Origin: JABDMH01 sp965223025
GTDB lineage: Bacteria > Bacteroidota > Bacteroidia > Chitinophagales > Saprospiraceae
Reading direction: 5' to 3'
DNA: 64,000 bases
NCBI GenBank assembly: GCA_965223025.1
Contig: CBDCVP010000023.1
Span: 248,001-312,000, forward strand
The notes below the pieces were generated by a model. The model was not told where the DNA came from. It worked only from the letters and a program-made list of their open reading frames with translations, and made no database searches. The translations under genes and the position numbers were made by a program. Below are positions 8,826 through 17,966 of this stretch, piece after piece; position 1 is the first letter of the stretch; the number at the start of each line of letters is the position of its first letter.

Positions 8826-10457
8826 GTGAAGCAATCAACGCTGTTCTATTTAGTAGTCTTAAACCTATTTTTACGGGTTGACCTGTGCCATGCACAAGAT
8901 CGGGAACAACCCAATATCATCTTCATCATGTCAGATGACCACTGTAGTCAGGCATTTGGTGTATATGGTAGTCGGTTGGCTGCTTTAGATCCCACGCCAA
9001 ACATTGACCGCCTGGCGCATGAAGGTATTTTAATGGAGAATGTGTTTTGCACCAATTCAATCTGTACACCCTCTCGTGCCAGCATCTTAACTGGTCAATA
9101 TGGTCATGTAAACGGGGTCTATGACTTGGGAGGCAAATTGCCACCGGAACGTCAGACATTAGCACTTGAGATGAAAAAGCTTGGATACGAAACCGCAATG
9201 GTCGGTAAGTGGCATTTAAAATACGCGCCAGAAGCTTTTGACTATTATCAGGTTCTACCTGGACAGGGCAAATACTTCGATCCAATTTTATATGGCCGGG
9301 AGGGTGAAGCAAAGATGGAAATCAGATTTGAGGAAAATCTAACCCGAGAAGTGTATGCCACCAAATATACGGGTCACTCCTCTGATGTGATCACAGACAT
9401 TTCCCTTGAGTGGTTGAGAATTAAGCGGGACAAATCAAAGCCGTTCTTTTTAATGCATCACTTCAAAGCGCCTCATGATTTTTTTGAATTTGCGCCGCGC
9501 TATAAAGATTATCTGGAGGAGGTCGAAATACCTGAGCCGGCCAGCCTATGGTATAATGCAAATAATGGTTCGATAGCCACACGGGGTGCAAATGATGCAC
9601 TTATAGATACGATAGGTTCGTCCATCGGGCATAGAAATACTATTCGAAATATGGGTATGCACATGGGTATAGATCCTGAAATACCTGACCCTGAATATAA
9701 AAAATTGGCCTACCAGGAATATTTAAAACGTTACTTGCGGTGTGTAAAAGGAGTAGATGATAATGTCAAGCGACTTTTTGACTACCTAGAATCTGAAGGC
9801 TTGATGGATAACACCTTGATCATTTATACGGGAGATCAAGGTTTTATGCTTGGTGAGCATGACTATATTGACAAGCGATGGATGTATGAAGAATCGTTGA
9901 GGATGCCCTTCTTGGTTCGATATCCTGAAACCATTAAGGCTGGTACTAGAAGTGATGCGATCATTAATAATACGGATTTTGCCCCAACCATCATTGAATT
10001 GGGGGGCGGTACCGTACCTGCTTCAATGCAAGGCAGCAGTTTTAGGCAGATCCTGGAAACAGGTAAAGAACCAGATGGCTGGGCGCAAGAAACCTATTAC
10101 CGATACTGGATGCACATGGCCCATAGACACAACAATCCCGCCCATTTCGGTATCCGCACTAAGGATTACAAACTCATTTTCTACTATGGGGTCGATTATC
10201 AGAAGCGATCTGGTAATGCTCAGCAATGGGCCAATAATCCTGCTTCCATGTCCGATTTTCAAACACCAGCCGCTTGGGAATTTTATGATCTCCGAAATGA
10301 CCCCGAGGAAATGGATAATCGTTATGAGCAACAGGCTTATGCCGAAATCATTCAAGACCTAAAAGTGAGGCTGAAGGCCCTTCGGTCTAAGGTGAAGGAA
10401 AATGATGCGAATTTTCCGCAAATTGAAAAAATTGTTTCTGAACATTGGGAAGATTAG
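8826..10457 (+). CDS. S1-family sulfatase (DUF4976-type C-terminus)
   Basis: A 543-residue sulfatase with a GTG start; an in-frame stop lies directly upstream (8820-8822), so no earlier start is possible. The signal peptide ends near LCHAQ. Metal ligands are in MSDDH, and the formylglycine site is C80-T-P-S-R in NSICTPSRASILTG. MVGKWHLKYAPEAFDYY, HHFKAPHDFF and YTGDQGFMLGEHD are the remaining active-site blocks. The C-terminal YDLRNDPEEMDNRY region corresponds to DUF4976. This GKWHLK-AFDYY layout is typical of sulfatases annotated as N-acetylglucosamine-6-sulfatase-like, but in this locus a 6-sulfated or other galactose substrate is more plausible. It is followed after 32 bases by the broken GH2 gene, probably the same operon. 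Confidence 0.92.
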   Translation: MKQSTLFYLVVLNLFLRVDLCHAQDREQPNIIFIMSDDHCSQAFGVYGSRLAALDPTPNIDRLAHEGILMENVFCTNSICTPSRASILTGQYGHVNGVYDLGGKLPPERQTLALEMKKLGYETAMVGKWHLKYAPEAFDYYQVLPGQGKYFDPILYGREGEAKMEIRFEENLTREVYATKYTGHSSDVITDISLEWLRIKRDKSKPFFLMHHFKAPHDFFEFAPRYKDYLEEVEIPEPASLWYNANNGSIATRGANDALIDTIGSSIGHRNTIRNMGMHMGIDPEIPDPEYKKLAYQEYLKRYLRCVKGVDDNVKRLFDYLESEGLMDNTLIIYTGDQGFMLGEHDYIDKRWMYEESLRMPFLVRYPETIKAGTRSDAIINNTDFAPTIIELGGGTVPASMQGSSFRQILETGKEPDGWAQETYYRYWMHMAHRHNNPAHFGIRTKDYKLIFYYGVDYQKRSGNAQQWANNPASMSDFQTPAAWEFYDLRNDPEEMDNRYEQQAYAEIIQDLKVRLKALRSKVKENDANFPQIEKIVSEHWED

Positions 10458-10489
10458 GATACACGCAGATATTAAAAGGTCGATTGAGA

Positions 10490-10924
10490 ATGAAGTACAT
10501 TATTTTCTTAGTATTGTCACAGTTTACGCTGTCATTATACGCTCAACAACATGCCAAACCGTACGAAACGGATTTCAATTTCGATTGGAAGTTTGTCTTG
10601 GTCGAGGATACCACACTTCTGAGGGAGTTTCCATTGGACGATGCTAGCTGGCGTGAGGTAAGATTACCCCACGATTGGAGCGTGGAAGCTTCATTCGATT
10701 CAACCTTGGAAGGTTGCACAGGCTATCTTCCGGGGGGCATTGGGATTTATCAAAAACATTTCGAAACTCCTGTACTTGCTGGTCAGCGGAGCACCTTTAT
10801 CCTGTTTGACGGCGTATATAACAATGCCACATTCTGGTTAAACGGCAAATTGTTGGGGAGAAATCCCTACGGTTACTCTCCTACCTATTTCGACTTGACG
10901 AATATGCTTAATAGAGTAGGAGAG
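10490..10924 (+). pseudogene. GH2 beta-galactosidase, 5' fragment (interrupted by an insertion element)
   Basis: This codes for the signal peptide (MKYIIFLVLSQFTLSLYAQ) and the start of the GH2 sugar-binding domain (PHDWSVEASFD, GGIGIYQKHFETP, FWLNGKLLGRNPYGYSP), 145 codons in all. Reading then runs into the insertion element and stops after ELST at 10936. Removing the element and one copy of its 9-bp target duplication joins GAG (10922-10924) to GTT (12095) in frame, giving MLNRVGEVNILTVHVDHSRY and an uninterrupted protein of about 840 residues. The insertion is therefore the only visible lesion and looks recent. Confidence 0.93.
10916..10924. repeat. Left copy of 9-bp target-site duplication
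   Basis: gtaggagag directly left of the insertion element, repeated at 12086-12094 on its right. A perfect 9-base duplication is a normal target length for IS4-family elements and defines the element boundaries. Confidence 0.95.
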
Positions 10925-12010
10925 CTAAGTACATGACAAAAAATTAATATATGTTCTCATTCTTACTAAGTTGCATAAGAAAATAGTGTTCATAAATTCA
11001 TCTAATCCGAGCCGGAAAATGCTTTTAGATCTCCTACCATGTTTTTTAATTTGTATTCTTTGAGGGTGTTTTTCATGAATGAATTTGCCAATTCTTATCA
11101 TCCATGTGTACGCTATTGCCAAGACTAACATTAGTGTTTCCAGACGGTCAGTCTTGGTAACGTGAGTGCATTCCAAATTAAATCCATTGGATTTTAGATC
11201 TTTGAACATGTTTTCTATATACCATCGTTCGCCATATCTGCACAAACTATGTTCTGGATCGTCATAGGAGATGACAATTAAATATTCTTCCCTGTGATTC
11301 TTTGTATTTGTGATCTTTTTTCCTTGTAGGAACACTTGCTCACCTTTGAGAATGACAGGTTTTTTGATTGTTCTTACTTTACCAATTTGGAGTCTGGAAA
11401 AAAGTGTTGATACACGTCTTTCTGTTCCCCGATAAAACACCTTCATGTTCTCTCTGATCCTTATGTCATAAGGGATTCCGTGCTCATTAAGATATCTAAT
11501 CCATTTCTGACCAACAAACTCCCTGTCGGCGATAAGACTATGTATTTTCCCGTGCCCTATGATCCTTATCAGCCTATCCATCAGGGCGATCCGCTCCTCA
11601 CAATTGCTACTTCCCTTCTTTGGTAGCAGTGTCCATAATATTGGCACAGACCAACTCTTTCCCTTCACACTCAACACCAAAAAATTAATATCTGCTCGAC
11701 CAAACTGCCAATTAGTCCTATCCAGTAATAACGTGTATGGATCCTGTACTCCTGCCAATCGTATGATAAACGGAATAAGCTCATCGAAATTGACCGATAC
11801 TCCGGCAATAAATCGCTGAATTCTACGGTAATTGCTGGATCGACTTACATCATTCTGAATTGCTATGGCAACTTTGACAAGGTTTATCGTACCTACACTA
11901 CTAATTGCACGTACTAAAAGGTAGAGAAATTGAACACGTCGCTTGTCCATCCCTTTAAAATGTAGTAGGAAAACTTTAAAAAATCTGCTATCTTGCACTT
12001 TCGAGACCAT
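10925..12010 (-). CDS. IS4-family DDE transposase
   Basis: A 361-residue transposase. DDE residues are D97 (LLLDRTNW), D162 (LIADREFVG) and E266. The IS4 signature Y-(2)-R-(3)-E-(6)-K is exact: Y259, R262, E266, K273 within YGERWYIENMFKDLK. The N-terminal helical region (residues 1-90) is the usual DNA-binding part. The reading frame ends LSCT followed by TAG, all encoded by the inverted repeat. No frameshift or internal stop is seen, so the enzyme is probably functional. It is transcribed against the host GH2 gene. Confidence 0.95.
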   Translation of the reverse strand: MVSKVQDSRFFKVFLLHFKGMDKRRVQFLYLLVRAISSVGTINLVKVAIAIQNDVSRSSNYRRIQRFIAGVSVNFDELIPFIIRLAGVQDPYTLLLDRTNWQFGRADINFLVLSVKGKSWSVPILWTLLPKKGSSNCEERIALMDRLIRIIGHGKIHSLIADREFVGQKWIRYLNEHGIPYDIRIRENMKVFYRGTERRVSTLFSRLQIGKVRTIKKPVILKGEQVFLQGKKITNTKNHREEYLIVISYDDPEHSLCRYGERWYIENMFKDLKSNGFNLECTHVTKTDRLETLMLVLAIAYTWMIRIGKFIHEKHPQRIQIKKHGRRSKSIFRLGLDEFMNTIFLCNLVRMRTYINFLSCT

Positions 12011-12085
12011 ATTTGTGAAATTAGGTTAACTAATTGATTTTGAAATCACAATATATGGTCTTTTTGTGTTATGTCATGTACTTAG
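10925..12085. mobile_element. IS4-family insertion sequence (1161 bp), complete
   Basis: The element is bounded by perfect 14-bp terminal inverted repeats (ctaagtacatgaca at 10925-10938 and its complement at 12072-12085) and by a 9-bp direct target duplication. It holds one transposase gene on the minus strand, and that gene's stop codon is formed by the terminal bases of the element itself. Everything needed for transposition looks intact. It splits the GH2 beta-galactosidase gene. Confidence 0.95.
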
Positions 12086-12094
12086 GTAGGAGAG
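12086..12094. repeat. Right copy of 9-bp target-site duplication
   Basis: gtaggagag, identical to 10916-10924, immediately right of the insertion element's end at 12085. Confidence 0.95.
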
Positions 12095-14182
12095 GTTAAT
12101 ATCCTTACGGTGCATGTCGATCACTCTCGGTATGCAGATAGCCGCTGGTACACGGGTAGTGGTATTTACCGCAATGTAAAATTGATCACCCTTGACAAGC
12201 TGCGGATTCCCATTTGGGGCACTTATCTAACCACCCACCAAACCAGTGAGTCGGAAGCGAAGGTGAGGCTAGAAATAAAGGTTGAAAATGAATATGTTCC
12301 ACAAGAGTTTTCGCTTACCACCGTCATTGTCAATGCTGAAGCCGAAGTAGTAGTAGATACAAGTGAAAAATTAGACTTGAGGGCTGCCTTTGAGGGAGAA
12401 TTTGTCCAAACACTGGTGGTGCCCCATCCCAGACTTTGGGATTGTGAGCAGCCGTACATGTACCGAGCAATCACGACCATCAGCCGAGATGGCGAGGTGG
12501 TAGATATGTACATCACTCCTTTTGGGATTCGCGATATCGAGTTTAGGGTGGGTGGTGGATTCTTCTTAAATGGTAAACCTACACTGGTCAAAGGAGTATG
12601 TCTACATCACGACGGTGGTCTGGTTGGAGCTGCTGTGCCTAAGGGCGTATGGCGACGGCGCCTCACCAAGCTCAAGGATGCCGGTGTCAACGGTATTCGG
12701 CTGGCCCATAATCCCTATTCCCAGGAGTTTCTTGACTTGTGTGATGAGATGGGCTTTCTGGTTCAAAACGAGCTCTTCGATGAGTTGGACTATCCGAAGG
12801 ACAAGCGTATGAACTATCATGATCGAGCCAAAGATTACATCACTAGGGGTTATACCCAGCATTTTCAAGAATGGGGTAAAAGCGATTTGGTAAGGACCAT
12901 ACTAAGAGATAGAAATCATCCCTCTGTTTTTCAATGGAGTATTGGCAACGAGATCGAATGGACCTATTTGCATTATAGGTACATCACCGGATTTTGGGCC
13001 GATCCCAATGATCCACAGAATTCTGGCAATTACTGGGGAAGTGCACCAATTCTTTCACCGGAAGAATTAAAAAAGAGATATGCGGAATCCGAAAAAGGTC
13101 AATACATCCTGACAGAAACAGCCACTCGAGTAAACTCATGGGTTAAGGATTTGGATACTACACGCCCTACCACTGCCAACCTGGTGATTCCCCATGTCAG
13201 TCATGTGAGTGGTTATGCCGATGCGGTAGATCTGGTGGGCTACAGCTATCGCAATATGGAGATTCCTTGGGGACAGACCCATTTCCCACATCAGCAAGTG
13301 ACGATCAATGAATGTCCAGGTACTTGGGATGATTGGAAGCAGGTGCTCGAACACCCCGGTGTCTTTAGTATTTTCATGTGGACGGGTATAGATTATATGG
13401 GTGAGCGCAATAAAGCTTGGCCGGAGAAAAGTGCATGGGGTGACATGCTTGATCTAGCAGGTTTTAAAGTACAAGGATGGAATTACTTTAAGAGCATTTG
13501 GAAAGATGAGCCACACATCTCCATAGGCACTATTCCTCTGGAGCAGTCGGGATTTGACAAGGATGAATTATCTGGCCATGCAGTGGCCAAAGACAGAAGT
13601 TCTTACACCTGGCGGCCATCAAATATGCACTGGAATTATAAAAAAGGAACACCGGTCCTTATTGAGGTTTGCTCCAACTATGCCACCGTTGAATTAGTGC
13701 TCAACGGAAGATCTTTAGGGTATCGGAGTATGTCGGAAAGCCCCGACAGGCTGATGCGGTGGATTGTGCCTTTTGAAGCAGGTATCCTCACTGCCAGAGC
13801 TGGATTTGAAGAACAACGGATCAACGCCCAGATCAGAACATCGTCAGATCCTGTGGCCATTTCATTAAAAACAGATAAAACCAGTCTAAAAGCCGATGCC
13901 TACGATGTTGCCCATCTCGTAGTGCAACTCTGTGACAGGGATGGCCTACCTGTAAAAACAGTGAATGACATCATTACTTTCGACATCGAAGGTGAAGCCA
14001 CATTACTTGGCGTAGATAATGGTGCAGATGATAACACACAAGATTTTCAATCGAATACGATCATGACAGACATGGGCCGATGCCTCGCTATTTTGCAATC
14101 CACCAAAAGATCCGGCATTGTACAAGTTACCGCAAAATCGGACCGATTTGGGAAGCAGATACTAACCATTGTAGTCGAATAA
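12095..14182 (+). pseudogene. GH2 beta-galactosidase, 3' fragment
   Basis: The remaining 695 codons of the split GH2 enzyme: end of the N-terminal sandwich (DSRWYTGSGIYRNVKL), immunoglobulin-like domain, TIM barrel and C-terminal Ig-like domains (to ILTIVVE). FQWSIGNEIEW gives the acid/base Glu (E431 in the rejoined protein), and VTINECPGTWDD offers a candidate nucleophile (E551). GH2 beta-galactosidases remove non-reducing beta-linked galactose, which fits desulfated carrageenan or agar oligosaccharides. An in-frame stop inside the element (12083-12085) prevents fusion to it. Any product would need an internal start such as GTG 12110 and would lack the signal peptide. The protein is therefore probably not exported or active. 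Confidence 0.9.
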
Positions 14183-14462
14183 TCTGATGATCATTTTGAA
14201 AAAATACCTGACCAATCTAGTGGTCCATATGCACTGGTTCACGATGCTAAAATCTATTTGCATTACAAATCAGATTTTGGAGAAAAACCTGATGGGGATT
14301 GAAGGCAGGGACTGGCCTTGATATTGATGCTCCCGAGCACCATTGGGTAATCATCAGCCGGATGTTTATGATCGACCGGATTGTGTGTCAAACAGCTGGA
14401 TCGCCTCGCAAATAGCGGTAATCCGCTCTCTGACCATTGACATATTAGGATTCTAACTCCGA
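14183..14462. pseudogene. Possible remnant of a GH117/GH43-like gene
   Basis: Between two converging genes, one frame from about 14221 reads GPYALVHDAKIYLHYKSD followed by FGEKPDGD and a stop. This resembles the DPHPIVYKGKIYLYYKAA segment of the GH117-like enzyme at 4117. Shortly after, another frame reads RQGLAL, comparable to the following VGHGLVIAE block. The rest is broken by stops. It could be a short decayed beta-propeller hydrolase fragment; chance similarity is possible because the match is short. Confidence 0.35.
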
Positions 14463-16286
14463 TTACCTATGTGCAAGGATCGATTCCGCATATAACAAAT
14501 CTCCACTTCTTCCATCGTAATACTGGATAATCACTTGAGGTCGTTCGAAGGCTACCCACCTCTTCTGACCCATAGTCATGGCATTGTTAAAAACATTGTT
14601 GACCTGGACAACACAGTAGACAGGATTAGCCAGTTGGCTACGCGGAATATCGTCTCGATAGTAGGTAGACCAATGGATATCACATGCGCGAGGACCATAT
14701 TGAAATCTTCCAGTGGCGGGACGATTACCTTCATCGGTATAGTAGTGATTGTTGGAGTTGTGAGGGCCTGATGCAAATTCCCAGACATTGTCGGTAATCT
14801 GTATGGCAAAACTATTGTGCAGGTCACCAGTCAACACCATGACCGGTTTCTCCAACTCATCCCAGCTGGCGATCAATTGTTCTCTTTCATCGAGAAAGAC
14901 CGTCCAAGCATCGTCTTTATTCGTGGTGCGGATTTTTCCACCACCGACATGGGGTACCATGAAGTTGACACTAGATATGACAAAGACAAAGTCGGCGTCA
15001 CTTTTCTCCACCCCTTCCAAAAGCCATTTTCGTTGGTCGATGCCTAGCAAGGATAACCCTGTCTTATCCGGTTCTCTTGTGTCATGCATTTGACGATGGC
15101 TACGGGTATCCAAAAAGAATAGGTCACAATTGCTCACTCTTTTGCGATAATAGGATCTGCGACCTATGGAATAGGAAACCTCTCCCGACGTGGCAGGTGC
15201 TGGACTGATCTCCAATCGCTGGGCATCGATAATCTTCTTGATCTCATATACTCCGGCACTGGGGTGGCCGCCTACCTCATCAAGTGCATTGTCATTTACG
15301 CCAGCTGTGGGTTCACCCCAATGGACATGCAAATTGGAGATCTCAGCTGCCTTAAGTGAGAGAAAGGATGCATTTGGATCGTGAAGCTCACTATTCCCAC
15401 CCTGTAACGTCGCTCGGCCGAAGACAATCTCTTGAGTAAAATCCACGGGATTGCTCCATCCTAGATAATCGTACCAGGCTTGCTCACCGATGTCTCTGAA
15501 AACTGCTCTCCGGTCTCTGAGACCCGGACTACCAGCTCCCCAAACATCATTGAGCATCTCGTGGTCGTCGAAAGTAAAGAAGGTGGGGATGTACTTGTGA
15601 TACTGTGCCAGGTTTGTTCCTCTGGAAAGGTAGACTTTGTAATTTTCCCAAACACCGGTGATGGTGGGGGCAATGCGCACGACATCTGGTACTTGATCCT
15701 TTGCTATACCAAGCTGCATTGACCATTCTTCTGGTGAATACATGCGGGATTCCTCGTACAGCCAATCTCCATTCTGAATGGAGAAGTGAATTTTGCCATA
15801 TAATTGCTCCAACATGGTTTTAAAAGCGGGCAGTTCAGGTCCCGATCCTTGTGTCTTATTTTGATTATTCCCGCAGGCAAATTCAAAACGGAAGTTGAAC
15901 AAACCTGCTGGATTGAGATCGTTATCCACGCAATCTTCAGTATTTGGGAGGGTGAAGAAAGAAGCAACAGGGGCTGAAAAGGAAGGAGTCTCAATCCGAT
16001 AATAATATTCTTTGTTGGGTTGTAAGTCAGTCAGCTCTACCCACCCGGTATTATCATGTCGGAGCAAGGTGATTCCCTTAGCGAGGCCAGAAAAAAGCCC
16101 ATCGGGAGCTTCTCCATAGCGTACGATCAATGCAGAAGGCGTTGAAGTGCGAGCCCAAATCCTCACTGATTGGGCTGTGAGGTTGCCCAAGATGGGGCCA
16201 TGGGTTATGGTACTAGACTGTGCTTGACTGAATGCCAATGGTAGCAGGGCCATCAGGCACGCTAAGTAACAGCGATAATGAGACAT
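14463..16286 (-). CDS. PhoD-family alkaline phosphatase / phosphodiesterase
   Basis: A 607-residue secreted metallo-phosphatase; the ATG at 16286 begins the signal peptide MSHYRCYLACLMALLPLAFSQ. Residues 25-110 form the N-terminal fibronectin-like domain of PhoD proteins (ITHGPILGNLTAQSVRIWAR). The catalytic part has FACGNNQ, IQNGDWLYEE, FTFDDHEMLNDVWG and VLTGDLHNSF, which supply the metal ligands. PhoD enzymes cleave phosphate mono- or diesters in the periplasm. It is one of only two non-transposase genes on the minus strand and faces the GH2 gene. Its place in a galactan locus is unexplained: it could supply phosphate or act on an unusual ester of the glycan. Confidence 0.88.
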   Translation of the reverse strand: MSHYRCYLACLMALLPLAFSQAQSSTITHGPILGNLTAQSVRIWARTSTPSALIVRYGEAPDGLFSGLAKGITLLRHDNTGWVELTDLQPNKEYYYRIETPSFSAPVASFFTLPNTEDCVDNDLNPAGLFNFRFEFACGNNQNKTQGSGPELPAFKTMLEQLYGKIHFSIQNGDWLYEESRMYSPEEWSMQLGIAKDQVPDVVRIAPTITGVWENYKVYLSRGTNLAQYHKYIPTFFTFDDHEMLNDVWGAGSPGLRDRRAVFRDIGEQAWYDYLGWSNPVDFTQEIVFGRATLQGGNSELHDPNASFLSLKAAEISNLHVHWGEPTAGVNDNALDEVGGHPSAGVYEIKKIIDAQRLEISPAPATSGEVSYSIGRRSYYRKRVSNCDLFFLDTRSHRQMHDTREPDKTGLSLLGIDQRKWLLEGVEKSDADFVFVISSVNFMVPHVGGGKIRTTNKDDAWTVFLDEREQLIASWDELEKPVMVLTGDLHNSFAIQITDNVWEFASGPHNSNNHYYTDEGNRPATGRFQYGPRACDIHWSTYYRDDIPRSQLANPVYCVVQVNNVFNNAMTMGQKRWVAFERPQVIIQYYDGRSGDLLYAESILAHR

Positions 16287-16545
16287 GTGACTAGGCTTTG
16301 ATATCAATATACTGCTTATTTACCATTAGCGTAGTCAGTCCAATTTTGTTCGCTATCCCCGCATGAATTTGGGGATGGGACTATCTTTGAGCATCGATAG
16401 GATTACTAACAAAGGCTGGAGCAAGAATTGTCAGTTATTGGAGAGCTAAAAAGAGCATTGTTAAGATGACAAGGTGTTATCTTAAGGGTCTGTGGGAAGA
16501 CAAGATGGCTCTTTCCACCAAGTAATCGCCTCAAATAGGGATAAT

Positions 16546-17949
16546 ATGAACAAGATCATCGTGCTGGTATCATTAGCCTACTCACTAAGTGCACCATACC
16601 TGTTAGCCCAACAGGCCACTGTCGAGAAGCCAAACATTCTCTTGATCCTCACCGATGATTTGGGTTGGAGCGATGTGGGTTTTAATGGATGCAGCGATAT
16701 TCTCACTCCCAATCTGGATCGCTTGGCGTCACAAGGCATTGTGTTCACCAATGGCTATGTCTCCCATCCCTACTGTAGTCCGTCACGGGCAGGATTACTG
16801 ACCGGCCGCTATCAAGCACGGTTTGGTCACGACTGCAATTTACCTTATGACCGGGAGAATGACCAGACTATTGGCATTCCCAGCTCTGAGATTCTCATAT
16901 CTGAAGCACTGAAGAAGATCGGCTACCGCACCAGTGCGATCGGTAAATGGCACGTGGGAGATCATCCGGACCTCTCCCCAAATCGACAGGGATTTGATCA
17001 CTGGTTTGGATTCCCAGGAGGGGGAATGAGTTACTGGGGAACCCCCAGGGATCCTGTAAGAACTGTCTACCGCAATGGAGAGCCAGTGACTACAGACGAG
17101 CTGAGTTATTTAACAGATGATTTTACGGAGGAGGCTATCCGCATGATTGTTCAGGAAGATGATCGACCATTCTTTATTTACCTAGCATACAACGCTCCCC
17201 ATGCCCCAGATCAGGCACCTCAAAGATACTTGGAAGACACCAAGCATATCGAGTATGGTGGGAGAAGTGTGTATGCTGCGATGGTGCAAGCAGTGGATGC
17301 AGGTGTAGGCAGGATAGATTCCATTTTGGAGGCCAAAGGACTGAAAGAAAATACCATGGTGGTGTTTCTCAGTGACAATGGAGGCAGGACACAGCATGCA
17401 GACAACCGGCCGTGGCGTGGACATAAGGGTATGTTGTTTGAAGGAGGGATCAAAGTCCCTTTCTTCATCACCTGGCCAGAAGTTCTTTCTTCCAAAGGGA
17501 CGTATTCACTCCCAGTTTCTGCACTGGATCTTTACCCAACCTTTTTGCATGCAGCCGGCACTGGCTATCGCTCCAAGAAACAGCTTGACGGGACAAGTTT
17601 GTTGCCCTACCTATCAGGAGAAATCAGGGAGCGGCCGCACGATAGTTTATTCTGGCGTTCTGTGGGTGGCTTTGAGTATGCAGTTCGCGTGAAAGATTTT
17701 AAGCTATATAAAAGTGCTTACAAGGAGCAGACTTTGCTTTTCGACCTACAATTGGATCCATCAGAACGTGACAATTTGGCCCCCTCTCATCAAAACTTAG
17801 TCACGATGATGGAGCGAGCTTACCAAACCTGGGATGCCGATAATATAGCACCAGGATGGTTTGATCCACATAGGGAAAATGTGTTGAAGGAAGAGGAAAG
17901 ATGGAGGGAGATTAGAGGCAGAGCCCTGAGAAAGCAGTCCATTAAATAA
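16546..17949 (+). CDS. S1-family sulfatase
   Basis: A 467-residue periplasmic sulfatase; signal peptide 1-22 (SAPYLLAQQ). Metal site LTDDLGWSD, formylglycine site C77-S-P-S-R, then GRYQARFGHDCN, AIGKWHVGDHPDLSPN with GFDHWFGFPGGGMSYWG, YNAPHAPDQ and LSDNGGRTQHADNRP. This arrangement (RFGH, GFDxxxGFxGGG) is that of arylsulfatases abundant in carrageenan and agar loci (S1_19-like by my recollection; a SulfAtlas search is needed). The ATG at 16546 was chosen over an upstream frame extension because it begins the signal peptide. The next sulfatase starts 17 bases after its stop, so the two are cotranscribed. Confidence 0.92.
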   Translation: MNKIIVLVSLAYSLSAPYLLAQQATVEKPNILLILTDDLGWSDVGFNGCSDILTPNLDRLASQGIVFTNGYVSHPYCSPSRAGLLTGRYQARFGHDCNLPYDRENDQTIGIPSSEILISEALKKIGYRTSAIGKWHVGDHPDLSPNRQGFDHWFGFPGGGMSYWGTPRDPVRTVYRNGEPVTTDELSYLTDDFTEEAIRMIVQEDDRPFFIYLAYNAPHAPDQAPQRYLEDTKHIEYGGRSVYAAMVQAVDAGVGRIDSILEAKGLKENTMVVFLSDNGGRTQHADNRPWRGHKGMLFEGGIKVPFFITWPEVLSSKGTYSLPVSALDLYPTFLHAAGTGYRSKKQLDGTSLLPYLSGEIRERPHDSLFWRSVGGFEYAVRVKDFKLYKSAYKEQTLLFDLQLDPSERDNLAPSHQNLVTMMERAYQTWDADNIAPGWFDPHRENVLKEEERWREIRGRALRKQSIK

Positions 17950-17966
17950 ATCAATTAGCAGATAAT

